Assembly (NCBI GenBank): GCA_963676875.1
Contig: OY781436.1
Span: forward strand, 1-64,000
Direction of reading: 5' to 3'
From: UBA6244 sp963676875
Lineage (GTDB): Bacteria; Bacteroidota; Bacteroidia; Bacteroidales; F082
DNA length: 64,000 bases
Positions 9,401-17,739 of this stretch are shown here, piece after piece. Below the pieces are notes generated by a model. That model ran no database searches and was not told where the DNA came from. It saw only the letters and a list, made by a program, of their open reading frames with translations. The number at the start of each line of letters is the position of its first letter. Within the stretch, counting starts at the first letter, position 1. Both the position numbers and the translations under genes were made by a program.

Positions 9401-9614
9401 CCAATTGATTAAAGAAAAGAAAATTGATTTGGTGATAAATATTCCTAAAAATCTGAGCTCCGAAGAACTGAACAACGACTACATCATCCGTCGTGCTTCG
9501 GTGGATTTTAACGTGCCGCTCATCACCAATGCACGTTTAGCGAGTGCTTTTATTTACGCCATCACCCGGTATAAAATGAGTGATTTGAGCATAAAAAGTT
9601 GGGATGAGTATTAA
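6393..9614 (+). CDS. carB: Carbamoyl-phosphate synthase large subunit
   Basis: 1073 residues, the usual length. It makes carbamoyl phosphate from bicarbonate, ammonia and two ATP. Two homologous halves are visible, each opening with a glycine-rich segment (KVLLLGSGALKIGEAGEFDY and SVMVLGSGAYRIGSSVEFDW) followed by an ATP-grasp domain (VRAAFTLGGQGSGF and VRPSYVLSGAAMNIV); the last ~140 residues form the MGS-like allosteric domain that binds effectors such as UMP or ornithine in other bacteria. Overlaps carA by 16 nt and is followed by a strong terminator. Cytoplasmic heterodimer with CarA. Confidence 0.97.
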   Translation: MEKTIKKVLLLGSGALKIGEAGEFDYSGTQALKALKEEGIYTILINPNIATVQTSEGMADKIYFLPVTPDFVERIIEKEKPDGLLLAFGGQTALNCGIALHKSGVIEKYGIQVLGTPVEAIIQTEDREQFANKLGEINVKTPKSIAVTTMEDALTASDTIGFPLIVRAAFTLGGQGSGFCDNREELLQLANKAFSYSSQILVEESLKGWKEVEYEVVRDRFDNCLTICNMENFDPLGIHTGESIVVAPSQTLSNREYHKLRQLSIEIVKAVGIVGECNVQYALDPNSEDYRVIEVNARLSRSSALASKATGYPLAFVAAKLGLGYGLHELKNNITKTTSAFFEPALDYMVVKIPRWDLSKFVGVSRELGSSMKSVGEVMAIGRSFEEAIQKGLRMIGMGMHGFAANKDLALPNMADALQNPTDTRIFAIEQAFSNGMSVEEVHQLTKIDRWFLHKLHNIIVLEKEIQEFDEPIKLPAGLILEAKQAGFSDFQIARLLYSNRKIGQQDDEILEIRNRRKILGILPCVKQIDTLAAEHPAHTNYLYLTYHGKEHDIEFEHDGRSVMVLGSGAYRIGSSVEFDWSGVNALQTVQKMGYRSIMVNYNPETVSTDYDVSDRLYFEELTLERILDISELELPKGLIVSTGGQIPNNLAMRLFHQKIPILGTSPLHIDQAENRFKFSEMLDKIGVDQPEWKELTSLEEITQFTQEVGFPVLVRPSYVLSGAAMNIVSNHDELEHFLNLATQVSKQYPVVVSRFITDAKEIEMDAVADDGEIIAYAISEHIEFAGVHSGDATIMFPPQKVYVETLRRIKKISRQIAEELHISGPFNIQFLAKDNDIKVIECNLRASRSLPFVSKILKTNFIDMAVRIMLGEKVEKLNKNLFDIDHIGVKASQFSFSRLSKADPVLGVDMASTGEVGCIGDDYYEAILKSMLAVGYRIPKKNILISSGPMRSKTELIQSAHLLIANNFKLYTTKGTHDFFKKNDIKSTMVNWPDIDKAPNAYQLIKEKKIDLVINIPKNLSSEELNNDYIIRRASVDFNVPLITNARLASAFIYAITRYKMSDLSIKSWDEY

Positions 9615-9618
9615 AAAA

Positions 9619-9656
9619 AACCCTGTCAGGTTTCGGAACTTGACAGGGTTTTTTTT
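9619..9656. terminator. Bidirectional intrinsic terminator between carB and the acyl-CoA ligase
   Basis: Stem AACCCTGTCA (9619-9628) / TGACAGGGTT (9641-9650) with a 12-nt loop, an A-run on the left and a T-run on the right. The two convergent genes end on either side, so it can serve both strands. Confidence 0.9.
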
Positions 9657-9669
9657 GGCTTTCAATTAT

Positions 9670-11331
9670 CTACACCGCAGCCACCTGCTGCGTATATAAA
9701 AATCGTTTAATTTTCTGTGTGGCTGTTTTCTGAAATGGGTCGGCATGAACCACCACCAACTGAATCTTAGAGAATTTGTTTACTTGCTGATTTACATAAT
9801 CCCTTAGTTCGACCGACAACTCGTCGTACTTGGTTTCGGCATAGTTGGCCACCTCTTCTTTCATGTGTTTGTATTGGTGTTCAATTTCTTCACGATTGAA
9901 ATGCACCAATGCTACCAGTTTTCCCTTTTGTTCCACAACCACCGATTCAACCACATGTTTGAAGTTGTTGATGATCGACTCGATGTCTTCGGGAAAAATA
10001 TTCTCACCACCGGCACCAATAATCACGTTTTTCCTTCTGCCTTTGATAAACAAATAGCCTTGTGGATCAAGAATGCCCAAGTCTCCGGTTTTAAACCAAC
10101 CATCTTCAGTAAGCACCTCCTTAGTCAAGGCAGGTTCTTTGTAATAACCCTTCATCACGTTGGGACCTTTCGCCCAAATTTCACCTTCACCCGTCCAACG
10201 ATCTTTTTCTACAATCTTCAATTCCACACCCTCCATGGCAGGTCCGGTAGATTGCCATTTTCCCGCAAAGGGAGCAACTCCGGCGAGCAAGGGTGCTGTT
10301 TCGGTAAGTCCGTAGCCAATGGCATATGGAAATTTAGCTTCAATCAAAAAGCGTTCAACCGTGCCACTCAACTTGGCACCTCCGATACCAAAAAACTTCA
10401 ATTCACCACCAAAGGTGCGCATGAGTTTTTTTCCGGCCAATCGATTCAGTTTTTGCCTTAATACCGGTATTTTGTAAAGAACTCTGGTGGCCCATTTGTC
10501 GGTAAAGGCAGGCAGTATCTTGCTTCTATATATTTTTTCGATGATAAGCGGTACGGTGAGCATAGCCGTTGGTCGCACAATTTTCAATGCAGGCAGCAGC
10601 ACAGCCGGCGTGGGTGGCTTCGACAGGTAATACACACAAGCTCCGCCTACCATGGGTAATATAAATCCAATGGTGTTTTCGTAGGTATGCGACAAAGGTA
10701 AAACCGACAACATGCGGTCGCCGTTGCCAATGGGTTGGATGGTACGGCCTTTCACCGCAGTAAAACTGATGTTGCGATGGGTGAGCATCACGCCTTTGCT
10801 TTTTCCGGTGGTGCCTGAAGTATAGATAATGGCAGCCAAATCCTCTTCCCGCACTTCAAAAGGTGTTGGGGGTTGAATTTTTTCATCGAAAACAATTCCG
10901 CTTTTATGACTTTCTATCACAGAAAAGTCCTCAATCAGAATCCTGCTTTTCAATGCAGGTTTTTTATACTCAGCAATTTTATGCTTCAATCCTGTAGATA
11001 CAAAAATGGCCTTGGCTTCTGAATGTTCCAGCACATTTTTTATCTCTTCCTGACTAAAATCGGGCAACAACGGAACCACAATAGCTCCCATGCCGGTAAT
11101 GGCCAGATAGGTAATTCCCCAATGGGGCATGTTACTACTAAGAAGTGCAACACGATCACCGGGCTTAATTTCCAGTTCCTGTAGCATCGACTGGAGCGAT
11201 TTTATCTTACTGTCGGCTTCATCGTAGGTGATGGGCGTGTCGCCCACAAAGGATAAAAAGGGTGAATTGGCATAAAGATGGACTGATTCCTCGAACAATC
11301 CGGGCAGTGTCAACGGTGTGTTAGAATCCAT
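9670..11331 (-). CDS. AMP-dependent long-chain fatty-acid--CoA ligase
   Basis: 553 residues of the ANL adenylating superfamily. It shows the P-loop-like motif YTSGTTGKSKGVMLTH, the acyl-adenylate motif YGLTETAPLL, the hinge region KTGDLG and the C-terminal RRKNVIIGAGGENIFPEDIE. These residues place it with FadD15/FACS-type ligases that activate fatty acids to acyl-CoA at the inner face of the membrane. It is somewhat shorter than many (about 590-640). A -7 element TATCTTTG lies at 11351-11358 on the same strand, giving a 5' leader of about 15 nt. It is monocistronic, facing carB. Confidence 0.9.
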   Translation of the reverse strand: MDSNTPLTLPGLFEESVHLYANSPFLSFVGDTPITYDEADSKIKSLQSMLQELEIKPGDRVALLSSNMPHWGITYLAITGMGAIVVPLLPDFSQEEIKNVLEHSEAKAIFVSTGLKHKIAEYKKPALKSRILIEDFSVIESHKSGIVFDEKIQPPTPFEVREEDLAAIIYTSGTTGKSKGVMLTHRNISFTAVKGRTIQPIGNGDRMLSVLPLSHTYENTIGFILPMVGGACVYYLSKPPTPAVLLPALKIVRPTAMLTVPLIIEKIYRSKILPAFTDKWATRVLYKIPVLRQKLNRLAGKKLMRTFGGELKFFGIGGAKLSGTVERFLIEAKFPYAIGYGLTETAPLLAGVAPFAGKWQSTGPAMEGVELKIVEKDRWTGEGEIWAKGPNVMKGYYKEPALTKEVLTEDGWFKTGDLGILDPQGYLFIKGRRKNVIIGAGGENIFPEDIESIINNFKHVVESVVVEQKGKLVALVHFNREEIEHQYKHMKEEVANYAETKYDELSVELRDYVNQQVNKFSKIQLVVVHADPFQKTATQKIKRFLYTQQVAAV

Positions 11332-11350
11332 ATTTTCTTTTAAAGTGAGT

Positions 11351-11358
11351 CAAAGATA
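11351..11358 (-). promoter_or_regulatory. -7 promoter element TATCTTTG of the acyl-CoA ligase
   Basis: Reverse-strand match to TAnnTTTG, 19 nt before the ligase start codon. No clear -33 element. Confidence 0.6.
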
Positions 11359-11441
11359 CAACAATCTTATTACGCATGAATGATTATTGTGAATTCTTAA
11401 CAAAAGAACCCATAAATACAAGACAATTTTTTATTTCTAAA

Positions 11442-11608
11442 TAGTGCCCACATGAAAACCCCTGTAATTCTTCTGTCTCTTGCAAAATACGTCAAAGACG
11501 AGGCTTGCGTCCGCCATAGGCGGATGAAAATCAAGGAGTCCGCCTCAGGTTGATGACTGCTTTCACATCAAGCATAACGAAGTGGTTGGCGGTTTCGTGA
11601 AGAGACTA
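11442..11608 (+). mobile_element. MITE-like palindromic element, copy 1 (167 bp)
   Basis: Begins TAGTGCCCACATGAAAACC and ends with the imperfect inverse (right end reads TAGTCTCTTCACGAAACCGC on the other strand), with TA at both edges as expected of a TA target duplication. About 75-80 percent alike over most of its length to the element at 19331-19481, in the same orientation. Internal hairpin segments (GTCCGCC/GGCGGAT) differ between copies. No coding capacity. The TA duplication and long hairpin suggest a non-autonomous relative of an IS630/Tc1-type transposon; no transposase is in the window. Confidence 0.7.
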
Positions 11609-12194
11609 CTTAGTGGTGTGGCTCGTTAATAAAATTTCACAAGTCTTCAATCTCTCAATTTTATAATCCGCTATATTACAGCAATCTACCATATTTACTT
11701 ATATTCAACACCTACCTGATACAATAGGTAAAGACTTACATGCATATGTAGTTGACTGTCATTGTTTTATATTCTAGTTTTACACCTCTAAAATTGATCT
11801 GTGTTTTGGTTCTAGCTAAATTAGATTAAGTTTAGAAAAACGTCACATAAATTAATTTACAAAATGAACAAAAAAATGCCAGTTCTTTGGGTTATTCGAC
11901 GTCTCATAATTATTACAAAAAGTTTCGTTCAGTTTACGATCCTTGGCCCACCGATTTTTTTGGCAATGGATGTGGTGTGCTTTTCTAAATTTGAGAAACT
12001 AATGAATAGTTTTAGTACTCAGTTTTCTGCTATTAAACGAAACTTATGAAAAACACTTAAAAGAAACGCTTATTCAATAGAGATTAATAAATACCTCGTA
12101 AACAACAAGTATCGATGCAATACAATTTAAATTGAGCAAAACGGATGTCTAAAACTAATGCACTTCAACTTTTTGTATAAAAATCTTCACAGCT
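11609..12194 (+). other. AT-rich gap at left end of the island, decayed sequence
   Basis: No intact gene is seen. It contains an inverted repeat TACCT-8-AGGTA at 11713-11730, listed separately. Short open stretches exist (one from 11864 of 61 codons; another in a different frame ending near 11932) but neither resembles a known protein, and the second lacks a start. It probably holds remains of the upstream part of the pseudo-rSAM gene and other genes of the peptide locus. Confidence 0.5.
11713..11730 (+). promoter_or_regulatory. Inverted repeat TACCT-N8-AGGTA, candidate regulator site
   Basis: Perfect 5-bp arms at 11713-11717 and 11726-11730. The left arm context CTACCTGATA matches CTACCGGATA at 18569-18578 in 9 of 10 positions, at the other end of the same island. 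Both are followed within 60 bp by a T-rich stretch ending TTTTACAC. May bind the LuxR regulator encoded between them. Confidence 0.35.
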
Positions 12195-12566
12195 ATGTGG
12201 CACAGCATTTTTATAATTCCAGGAATTAATTTTGATTACGATAGTCGTGTGCTCCTTTCTATTAAAGCTGGGCCAAGTCAGAAAGATATATTACGAAATC
12301 AGGAATTAAATTCTTATAATTTTGGCAAGGTTACTGTTCTAAATAATGGTTATGTTTATTCAAATTTGAATAGTAAACCAATTGGAAGGTTAGGTGTTTC
12401 TTCAATAGGGGACTTCTTGTTAAAAGAATGGAAAAACAGGGAATCGTGGTTCCTTTTGAGAAAATCAGTTTTGCCTTGCAAGAACTGTATATACAATATT
12501 TTGTGCCCCCCTATATCAAATTACGAGATCTATCAAAAAAAATATAATTTATGTACAATCAAATAA
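12195..12566 (+). pseudogene. C-terminal remnant of a pseudo-radical-SAM (SPASM) peptide-system protein
   Basis: 123 residues in the open part. It strongly resembles the C-terminal third of the 'pseudo-rSAM, GG-Bacteroidales system' proteins (TIGR04150 as I recall): the run QKDILRNQELNSYNFGKVTV, LNNGYVYSNLNSKPIG, and the Cys-rich end PCKNCIYNILCPPISNYE followed by YNLC. Full-length members are about 350 residues and their first two-thirds is missing; the frame is closed by a stop at 12156, so the remainder has been lost. Such proteins accompany a radical-SAM maturase, a precursor peptide and an ABC exporter in RiPP loci; no maturase or precursor is seen here. Six bp separate it from the permease gene. 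Confidence 0.75.
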
Positions 12567-12572
12567 AAAGCT

Positions 12573-14948
12573 ATGGACTTTTTAAATATGTTTTATAAAA
12601 TTACTCTTAAAAATTGGAATAGTAATCTTCTTACAATTCTTTTAAGAGTAATTGGAATAACTGCTTCAATGACATTTGCTATATTGATTTTGGTATATCT
12701 GTTGAACGAATATAATTATGATGAAAAAATAGATAAAAAAGAAGACCTATACAGGGTACTGCAAGAAACTAACGTTGATACCAGATTGTCTGCTTTGACC
12801 TCATTCCCCCTTAAGCCTTTGATTATTAATGGATTTCCGGAAGTAGCCGACGCGTTTCGGTATTCCTTTTTATCAAATATTAATATTCAATATAGAGACA
12901 AAGTACTGCCAGACAGTAAATTTTGTTTTGCAGATACTGAAATTTTTAATGAGTTTAATATTGAAATTGTAAACGGTAGGATTGATAACATACTACTACC
13001 ATACAGAATTGCAATTTCCAAAAGTGTAGCGGATAAATATTTTAATGGTTCAGATCCAGTTGGTGAAATTTTGACGGTATCAAAGGGAGGGAAATCTGTC
13101 CATGTTATTGTGACAGCCGTCTTTGAAAATATACCATTGAATTCTACTTTTTTTGCAGATATTATTGGAAATTTTGAAATAGAATTTGAATTGACTGGTT
13201 GTGATAACTCGAAGTACACATTCGAAAAATCCATCGATAAAAAATACTACAGCACATATCTTCGCCTTGTTAGTGATTGTAGCTCGAAAGAAGTGGAAAC
13301 GAAAATTAATCAAATTATTCAAAACACAAAAATAAACACCAATGAAATTATTAAGTTGCAAAGAGTTGAGGATATATACTTTTACTCTTCAGAGATAGAT
13401 AATAACTTTCTGCCGATGGGGAATATGCTTAATATTAAAATCTTCACTGTGGTTTGTGTCTTTTTGATTCTGATAGCAACATCAAACTTTATTGTTATTT
13501 CTTCAACAATCCATTATTACAGAAAGCAGGAATATATTATTAGGTTAATAAATGGAGCCAATCGGCTTGATGTGTTACTTTTAGTAGGAGCAGAGATTTT
13601 CTTGATACTAATTATTTCAATGGCTTTGTCCTGGGGTTTTATTTCCAATATTTTACCCTATACCCATGAATTATTTCGCAAAGAAATATTAATAACTGAG
13701 GTAATACAAGTTAAATTACTTGGAATATTCCTGGTAACAGGCATTTCTATCGGAATAGTAACTATAATTATCGTAAGTCTATATTTATTTGGGAAGGAAA
13801 GCTTTATTTCTTCCGAAACCAAGCAAAAATCATTGCTCCCGTTTTTCAAGTTTAACAAATTACTAGTTTTTGCTCAGATAGGAGTTTTTACATCGCTCAT
13901 TATAATTTCCTTTATTGTTATACAGCAATGGAATTTATTGAAGAGCAGCGAGACTCTTGGGTTTGACATGAATAATGTTCTAATAGTGGAATTACCAACC
14001 GAGCTCGTTGACAACCCTAGTTTGCTAAAAAATGAATTAGAAGAAAATTCAAAAATTGTATGTTGTGGGGAAGCTAATAATCTCCCGCTATTTGGCCCGT
14101 TTTGCTTTAGCATGGTATATAAAAAGGAGGATTATTCGACTAAGTACAATATAAGTATGCTTTCAGTAGGTGAAAATTTTTTTAAAACAATTGATATATC
14201 AATATTAGAAGGGAGAGATTTTGATTTTCATGGAGATTATGATAAGGAGAACTCCTTGATTTTAAACGAATCGGCGGTAAAATTTTTTGAACTTGAGGGA
14301 TCGCCAGTGGGACAGAAAGTAATGTGGAGAGATGTAGTTGCTGTAGTTGAAGATTTTCATTTAGAATCAATGTATCATGAAATAGCACCTGTAATAATTT
14401 ATCCATGTAGGCATCAAAAATATTTTCTGTTAGCTAAGTATATAGGTGATAGGGCAAGTGTTAAAGAGTATATCGAACAAAAGCAAATAGAGATAGCCCC
14501 ATTAAGCGAAATTAATATTTACGACTATTCGTCTGTTATTGAAGGTACGTATGAGCACGAAATGGTTCTTAAATCAATATTTTTAACTTTTACACTTTTA
14601 ACCGTTCTCCTTGGAGTTGTGGGATTGTTAGGGTTGGTTTTATTTACAGTACAAAAGAGAAAAAAAGAAATAATGATTAGAACTGTTCATGGCGCATCTG
14701 CAATAAGAATAATATTCTTAATTTCAAAAGACTTTATTATTTCTCTTATTATTTCAAACATTATAACCTATCCCTTAATCTGGTATATCGCAAATGAATG
14801 GCTCGATAAATTTGTATACCATATTGAGCTGCGATTTGTCTACTTTCTTTGCGTAACTATATTAACCGTTTTTATTATCTTCTCATCGGTGTCAATTATC
14901 GTTCTTAAGCATTTAAGAAAAAACCCAATATATTATTTGAATCATTAG
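12573..14948 (+). CDS. ABC transporter permease, MacB/FtsX type, of the peptide locus
   Basis: 791 residues of inner-membrane protein. N-terminal TM near residues 22-45, a MacB-type periplasmic domain to about 280, an FtsX helix bundle around 285-415 (three TMs), a further TM near 430-450, a second periplasmic domain to about 660 and a C-terminal FtsX bundle with QKRKKEIMIRTVHGAS. This double-FtsX layout is typical of Bacteroidetes export permeases found beside rSAM peptide genes and with a separate ATPase. The gene is open from end to end, but its likely partner ATPase is cut to 13 codons just downstream (15051). Codon use is very AT-rich compared with core genes here. Function without a partner is doubtful. 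Confidence 0.85.
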   Translation: MDFLNMFYKITLKNWNSNLLTILLRVIGITASMTFAILILVYLLNEYNYDEKIDKKEDLYRVLQETNVDTRLSALTSFPLKPLIINGFPEVADAFRYSFLSNINIQYRDKVLPDSKFCFADTEIFNEFNIEIVNGRIDNILLPYRIAISKSVADKYFNGSDPVGEILTVSKGGKSVHVIVTAVFENIPLNSTFFADIIGNFEIEFELTGCDNSKYTFEKSIDKKYYSTYLRLVSDCSSKEVETKINQIIQNTKINTNEIIKLQRVEDIYFYSSEIDNNFLPMGNMLNIKIFTVVCVFLILIATSNFIVISSTIHYYRKQEYIIRLINGANRLDVLLLVGAEIFLILIISMALSWGFISNILPYTHELFRKEILITEVIQVKLLGIFLVTGISIGIVTIIIVSLYLFGKESFISSETKQKSLLPFFKFNKLLVFAQIGVFTSLIIISFIVIQQWNLLKSSETLGFDMNNVLIVELPTELVDNPSLLKNELEENSKIVCCGEANNLPLFGPFCFSMVYKKEDYSTKYNISMLSVGENFFKTIDISILEGRDFDFHGDYDKENSLILNESAVKFFELEGSPVGQKVMWRDVVAVVEDFHLESMYHEIAPVIIYPCRHQKYFLLAKYIGDRASVKEYIEQKQIEIAPLSEINIYDYSSVIEGTYEHEMVLKSIFLTFTLLTVLLGVVGLLGLVLFTVQKRKKEIMIRTVHGASAIRIIFLISKDFIISLIISNIITYPLIWYIANEWLDKFVYHIELRFVYFLCVTILTVFIIFSSVSIIVLKHLRKNPIYYLNH

Positions 14949-15050
14949 AAATGAAACTCATCGAAATTATCACTAAAGTAGAAGGCAGTAATTTATAAAC
15001 TTCAATACAATTATCAATTGCAAACCATATAATTTTTTAATCAAAAAGAA

Positions 15051-15092
15051 ATGGAATTCTTAAAAATACAAAATCTATCGAAAATTTGTTGA
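15051..15092 (+). pseudogene. 5' stub of an ABC transporter ATP-binding protein
   Basis: Thirteen codons from ATG 15051 read MEFLKIQNLSKIC then TGA. This is the typical opening of a LolD/MacB-class ATPase (x-I-x-N-L-S-K-x-Y). Continuation is lost: the convergent regulator gene ends 9 bp further on. The position straight after the FtsX permease (102 bp) is where its ATPase would be expected. It marks a deletion junction. The call rests on a short match and on context. Confidence 0.5.
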
Positions 15093-15100
15093 GTTCATAT

Positions 15101-15724
15101 CTAAATCAATTTCTTTTGTCTTGCCTTCTCTAGTGCAGTAACTATGTTATCCGTCTCTAATTTTCGGAAGATGTTTTTGCAATGAAAATTTACTGCATTT
15201 ATGCTGTTCCCCATTTTACTTGCAACTACGGTTCTTTTAAAACCTTGAGAAAGTAATTCAAGGACGGTTATTTCACTAGGAGTCAGAATGGGTTTACTAT
15301 TTTGGGCTCTGATATTGAGATCTATTATTTCTGAAACTTGTTTTCCAATTACTTTTTGGCCGGATATCACTTGATGAATGGTGTCTACAAGCGCTTTAGC
15401 TCCACACGATTTAATGAGTATGGCATGTGCTCCATTTGACCACACCTCTTCAAGCGAAACAGGATCCAATTCTCCTGTTAAAATGACTACTTTTTTATCA
15501 GGATATTGTGAACGAATGGTTTTGCAAAATTCTATTCCACTGGTCTCAGGCATGAGCAAGTCAAGTAAGACGACCTCAGCTTTCGATTTACGGAGCTTTA
15601 CAGTGGCTTCACGTACGGAAGTAGCCCATCCTATTACTTTTATTTCTTCAGTATTATCTTGTAGTACGGAGATAATTCCCTGAATAAAAACCAGGTGATC
15701 ATCAATAATAAATAGGTTAATCAT
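15101..15724 (-). CDS. LuxR/NarL-family response regulator
   Basis: 207 residues. Receiver domain 1-120 with FIIDDHLVF (acidic pocket), phospho-acceptor Asp in VVLLDLLMPETSG, Thr in VVILTGE and Lys in ILIKSCGA; C-terminal LuxR helix-turn-helix from LTPSEITVLELLSQGFKRTVVASKMG (two stretches). Transcribed with, and 20 bp after, the histidine kinase 15745-17616, so the pair is a two-component system. It may recognise the inverted repeats found at both ends of the island; this is inference. Confidence 0.93.
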   Translation of the reverse strand: MINLFIIDDHLVFIQGIISVLQDNTEEIKVIGWATSVREATVKLRKSKAEVVLLDLLMPETSGIEFCKTIRSQYPDKKVVILTGELDPVSLEEVWSNGAHAILIKSCGAKALVDTIHQVISGQKVIGKQVSEIIDLNIRAQNSKPILTPSEITVLELLSQGFKRTVVASKMGNSINAVNFHCKNIFRKLETDNIVTALEKARQKKLI

Positions 15725-15744
15725 AGCTTTGGTGTTTTAAAAAC

Positions 15745-17616
15745 TTAAGTTTTGCGGATTACATTATCAGCATCTTTCACAGGGATTTCAACAAAAAATT
15801 GGGATGTTGTTTCATTGGCTTCCATGAAATAAGTTCCATTTAAATACTCAACCCGGGTTTTGATGTTGTTTAAACCCATCCCAAACGGTATATCCTTATC
15901 TCTTAACGTATTTCCATTATCTTCTACTGACAGATTAATTGTTTCCTCATGATCAAAAAGCTGAATGAGGATAGAATCGCCATTGGAATGTTTGATTGCA
16001 TTGTTAACCAATTCATATGCAATGTAAAAAAGGTTCAATTCCAATGCATTTCCCAGCCGTCTTTCTAAGTTGGTTTGCATCTCAATTTCAAACTTACCAG
16101 ATTTATTGATTGGGGAAATCATCTCACTAATGGCTGAGACCAGACCCTTAGCTTCTAAATGAGGAGGAAGCATCCGGTGCGAAATATTGCGTATTTCCTG
16201 ATAAATGGCGTCCACGGCTTGATTAATCTCAGCAACCCTTTCAGGAGAATTTACAGGTTCGCCCACCAATAATCGCAAAGACCCAAATTGCGCACCAATT
16301 CCATCATGCAAATCCATCGCGATACGCTTTCTTTCCACATCCTGCCCTGTAATCAAGGCATCGGCAACTTCCAAATCTTTTCCTTTTTTAAGCGCTTCCA
16401 GCCGTATTTTTCCCAGACGAAATTTCATTCTAAAGAAAACCCCAATGCCAATAAATAGGAACATAAGAATCAGGATTATTAACATGGTGGTTTTTAGCTG
16501 ATTTATGTTGTTCTCTTTTTTAAGCAATTCTTTTTCCTTTTGATCGGATTCAAAAACAGCAGAGAGAAAGAGAGATTCTTTAACACGTTGCCTGGCTTGA
16601 TATTCCTTACGCTTCTCCATGCTCAACTCAAGGTATTTTAAGGCATTTGGATAGTCGTCAATGGCCTTGAAATAGTCAGAATAGGAGTCGTAAATTACCG
16701 CTTCCAGATCAATATTATTTAGTTCCGAGGCCAGAGTAAATGCTTTGTCAAGATAATAACTGGCGCTATCATATTTCTTTTCAGCCATCATTAAATAACT
16801 GTAGTTGTTATATAAGGTTGAAAGGTCTTCTTTAAAGCCACATGATATACAAATCGAGATTGCTTCACGGTAACATGAACGACTTAATTCATATTTCCCC
16901 ATAGTTCTATTGAAAAATGCCTGAGTGTTTTTGAGTGCCATTCGCTCATATTTATGATTTTGATAATACTCAGTAAGTGATTCAGCCATAGATAAATATT
17001 TCTGAATAGAATCTAAATTACCAAAAGAACTCGCCAACAGGATATAGGACTTGAATAGCTTATTTTGATCTTCTTTTTCGAAAAACGGCAAAATACTTTT
17101 CCTTGCATACATAGTGCTTTTCGAAAAGTCGCCAAGATCATTGTACAAAGACCCCAAATAGTAATTTAGATTTCCTTGTTCGAAATAAAATCCATGTTCA
17201 TCTGCTATTTTTTTTGCTTCAAAAAAATATTCAAGTGCATTTTTTGATAAGCCCATACTTTGATATACAACCCCATAATATGTTAGTATCTCCATGTGTT
17301 TATCAGCGTTATCTATATCAACGGCTAAATCGTTAGCAAGTTGGCAATGTTCAATGGCTTCAATATTTTTGGCAGCTTTTATTTCAGTTACAATAAGCGA
17401 AATTAAAGCTTCGAGCTGATTCGATTTGTTTTTTTTCTCTTTAGCAATATCTAAAGCTTTGCCGCCATAGTACAATGCTGAGTCAATATTGGTATCCTCA
17501 AAAAAAAATGCTTTCTCTATAGCCATCTTGTAACTGTCGCTGTGTATTTGGTTTGGTTGTGATTCAACAAACAAGCAAATCACCAGAAACATGATTGTTA
17601 GATTTAATCTCATCAT
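15745..17616 (-). CDS. TPR-containing sensor histidine kinase (HisKA_3)
   Basis: 623 residues. A signal peptide (residues 1-20) leads into a periplasmic array of tetratricopeptide repeats to about 340, a coiled segment, one TM near 375-395, then the HisKA_3 dimerisation domain with the phosphorylated His in MDLHDGIGAQF (near residue 425) and a HATPase domain with YELVNNAIKHS and GMGLNNIKTRVE. This architecture is common in Bacteroidetes, where it pairs with LuxR regulators such as the one immediately downstream. The signal is unknown. A -7 element TATCTTTG lies at 17663-17670 with TTG 21 nt further upstream. Confidence 0.93.
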   Translation of the reverse strand: MMRLNLTIMFLVICLFVESQPNQIHSDSYKMAIEKAFFFEDTNIDSALYYGGKALDIAKEKKNKSNQLEALISLIVTEIKAAKNIEAIEHCQLANDLAVDIDNADKHMEILTYYGVVYQSMGLSKNALEYFFEAKKIADEHGFYFEQGNLNYYLGSLYNDLGDFSKSTMYARKSILPFFEKEDQNKLFKSYILLASSFGNLDSIQKYLSMAESLTEYYQNHKYERMALKNTQAFFNRTMGKYELSRSCYREAISICISCGFKEDLSTLYNNYSYLMMAEKKYDSASYYLDKAFTLASELNNIDLEAVIYDSYSDYFKAIDDYPNALKYLELSMEKRKEYQARQRVKESLFLSAVFESDQKEKELLKKENNINQLKTTMLIILILMFLFIGIGVFFRMKFRLGKIRLEALKKGKDLEVADALITGQDVERKRIAMDLHDGIGAQFGSLRLLVGEPVNSPERVAEINQAVDAIYQEIRNISHRMLPPHLEAKGLVSAISEMISPINKSGKFEIEMQTNLERRLGNALELNLFYIAYELVNNAIKHSNGDSILIQLFDHEETINLSVEDNGNTLRDKDIPFGMGLNNIKTRVEYLNGTYFMEANETTSQFFVEIPVKDADNVIRKT

Positions 17617-17662
17617 CGCTTTATCTCAATAAACATGTGCGAAACCTATGTCCATAAAGAGA

Positions 17663-17670
17663 CAAAGATA
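17663..17670 (-). promoter_or_regulatory. -7 promoter element TATCTTTG of the kinase-regulator operon
   Basis: Reverse-strand TAnnTTTG with a TTG 21 nt upstream as -33 element, leaving a leader of about 40 nt. Confidence 0.6.
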
Positions 17671-17739
17671 AACAATGCATAGGTGTATTACCAAGAAGCG
17701 AAATCAAAGGATTTTTCTGATATATATCTTTTAATTGTA

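Noticed and set aside
11864..12049. 61-codon open frame in the island
   Set aside because: No recognised similarity or promoter, and the interval shows other short open frames; decay debris is more likely.
15101..17616. Kinase/regulator pair as obligatory part of the RiPP locus
   Set aside because: Opposite strand and no shared operon; only proximity and a loose motif link them.
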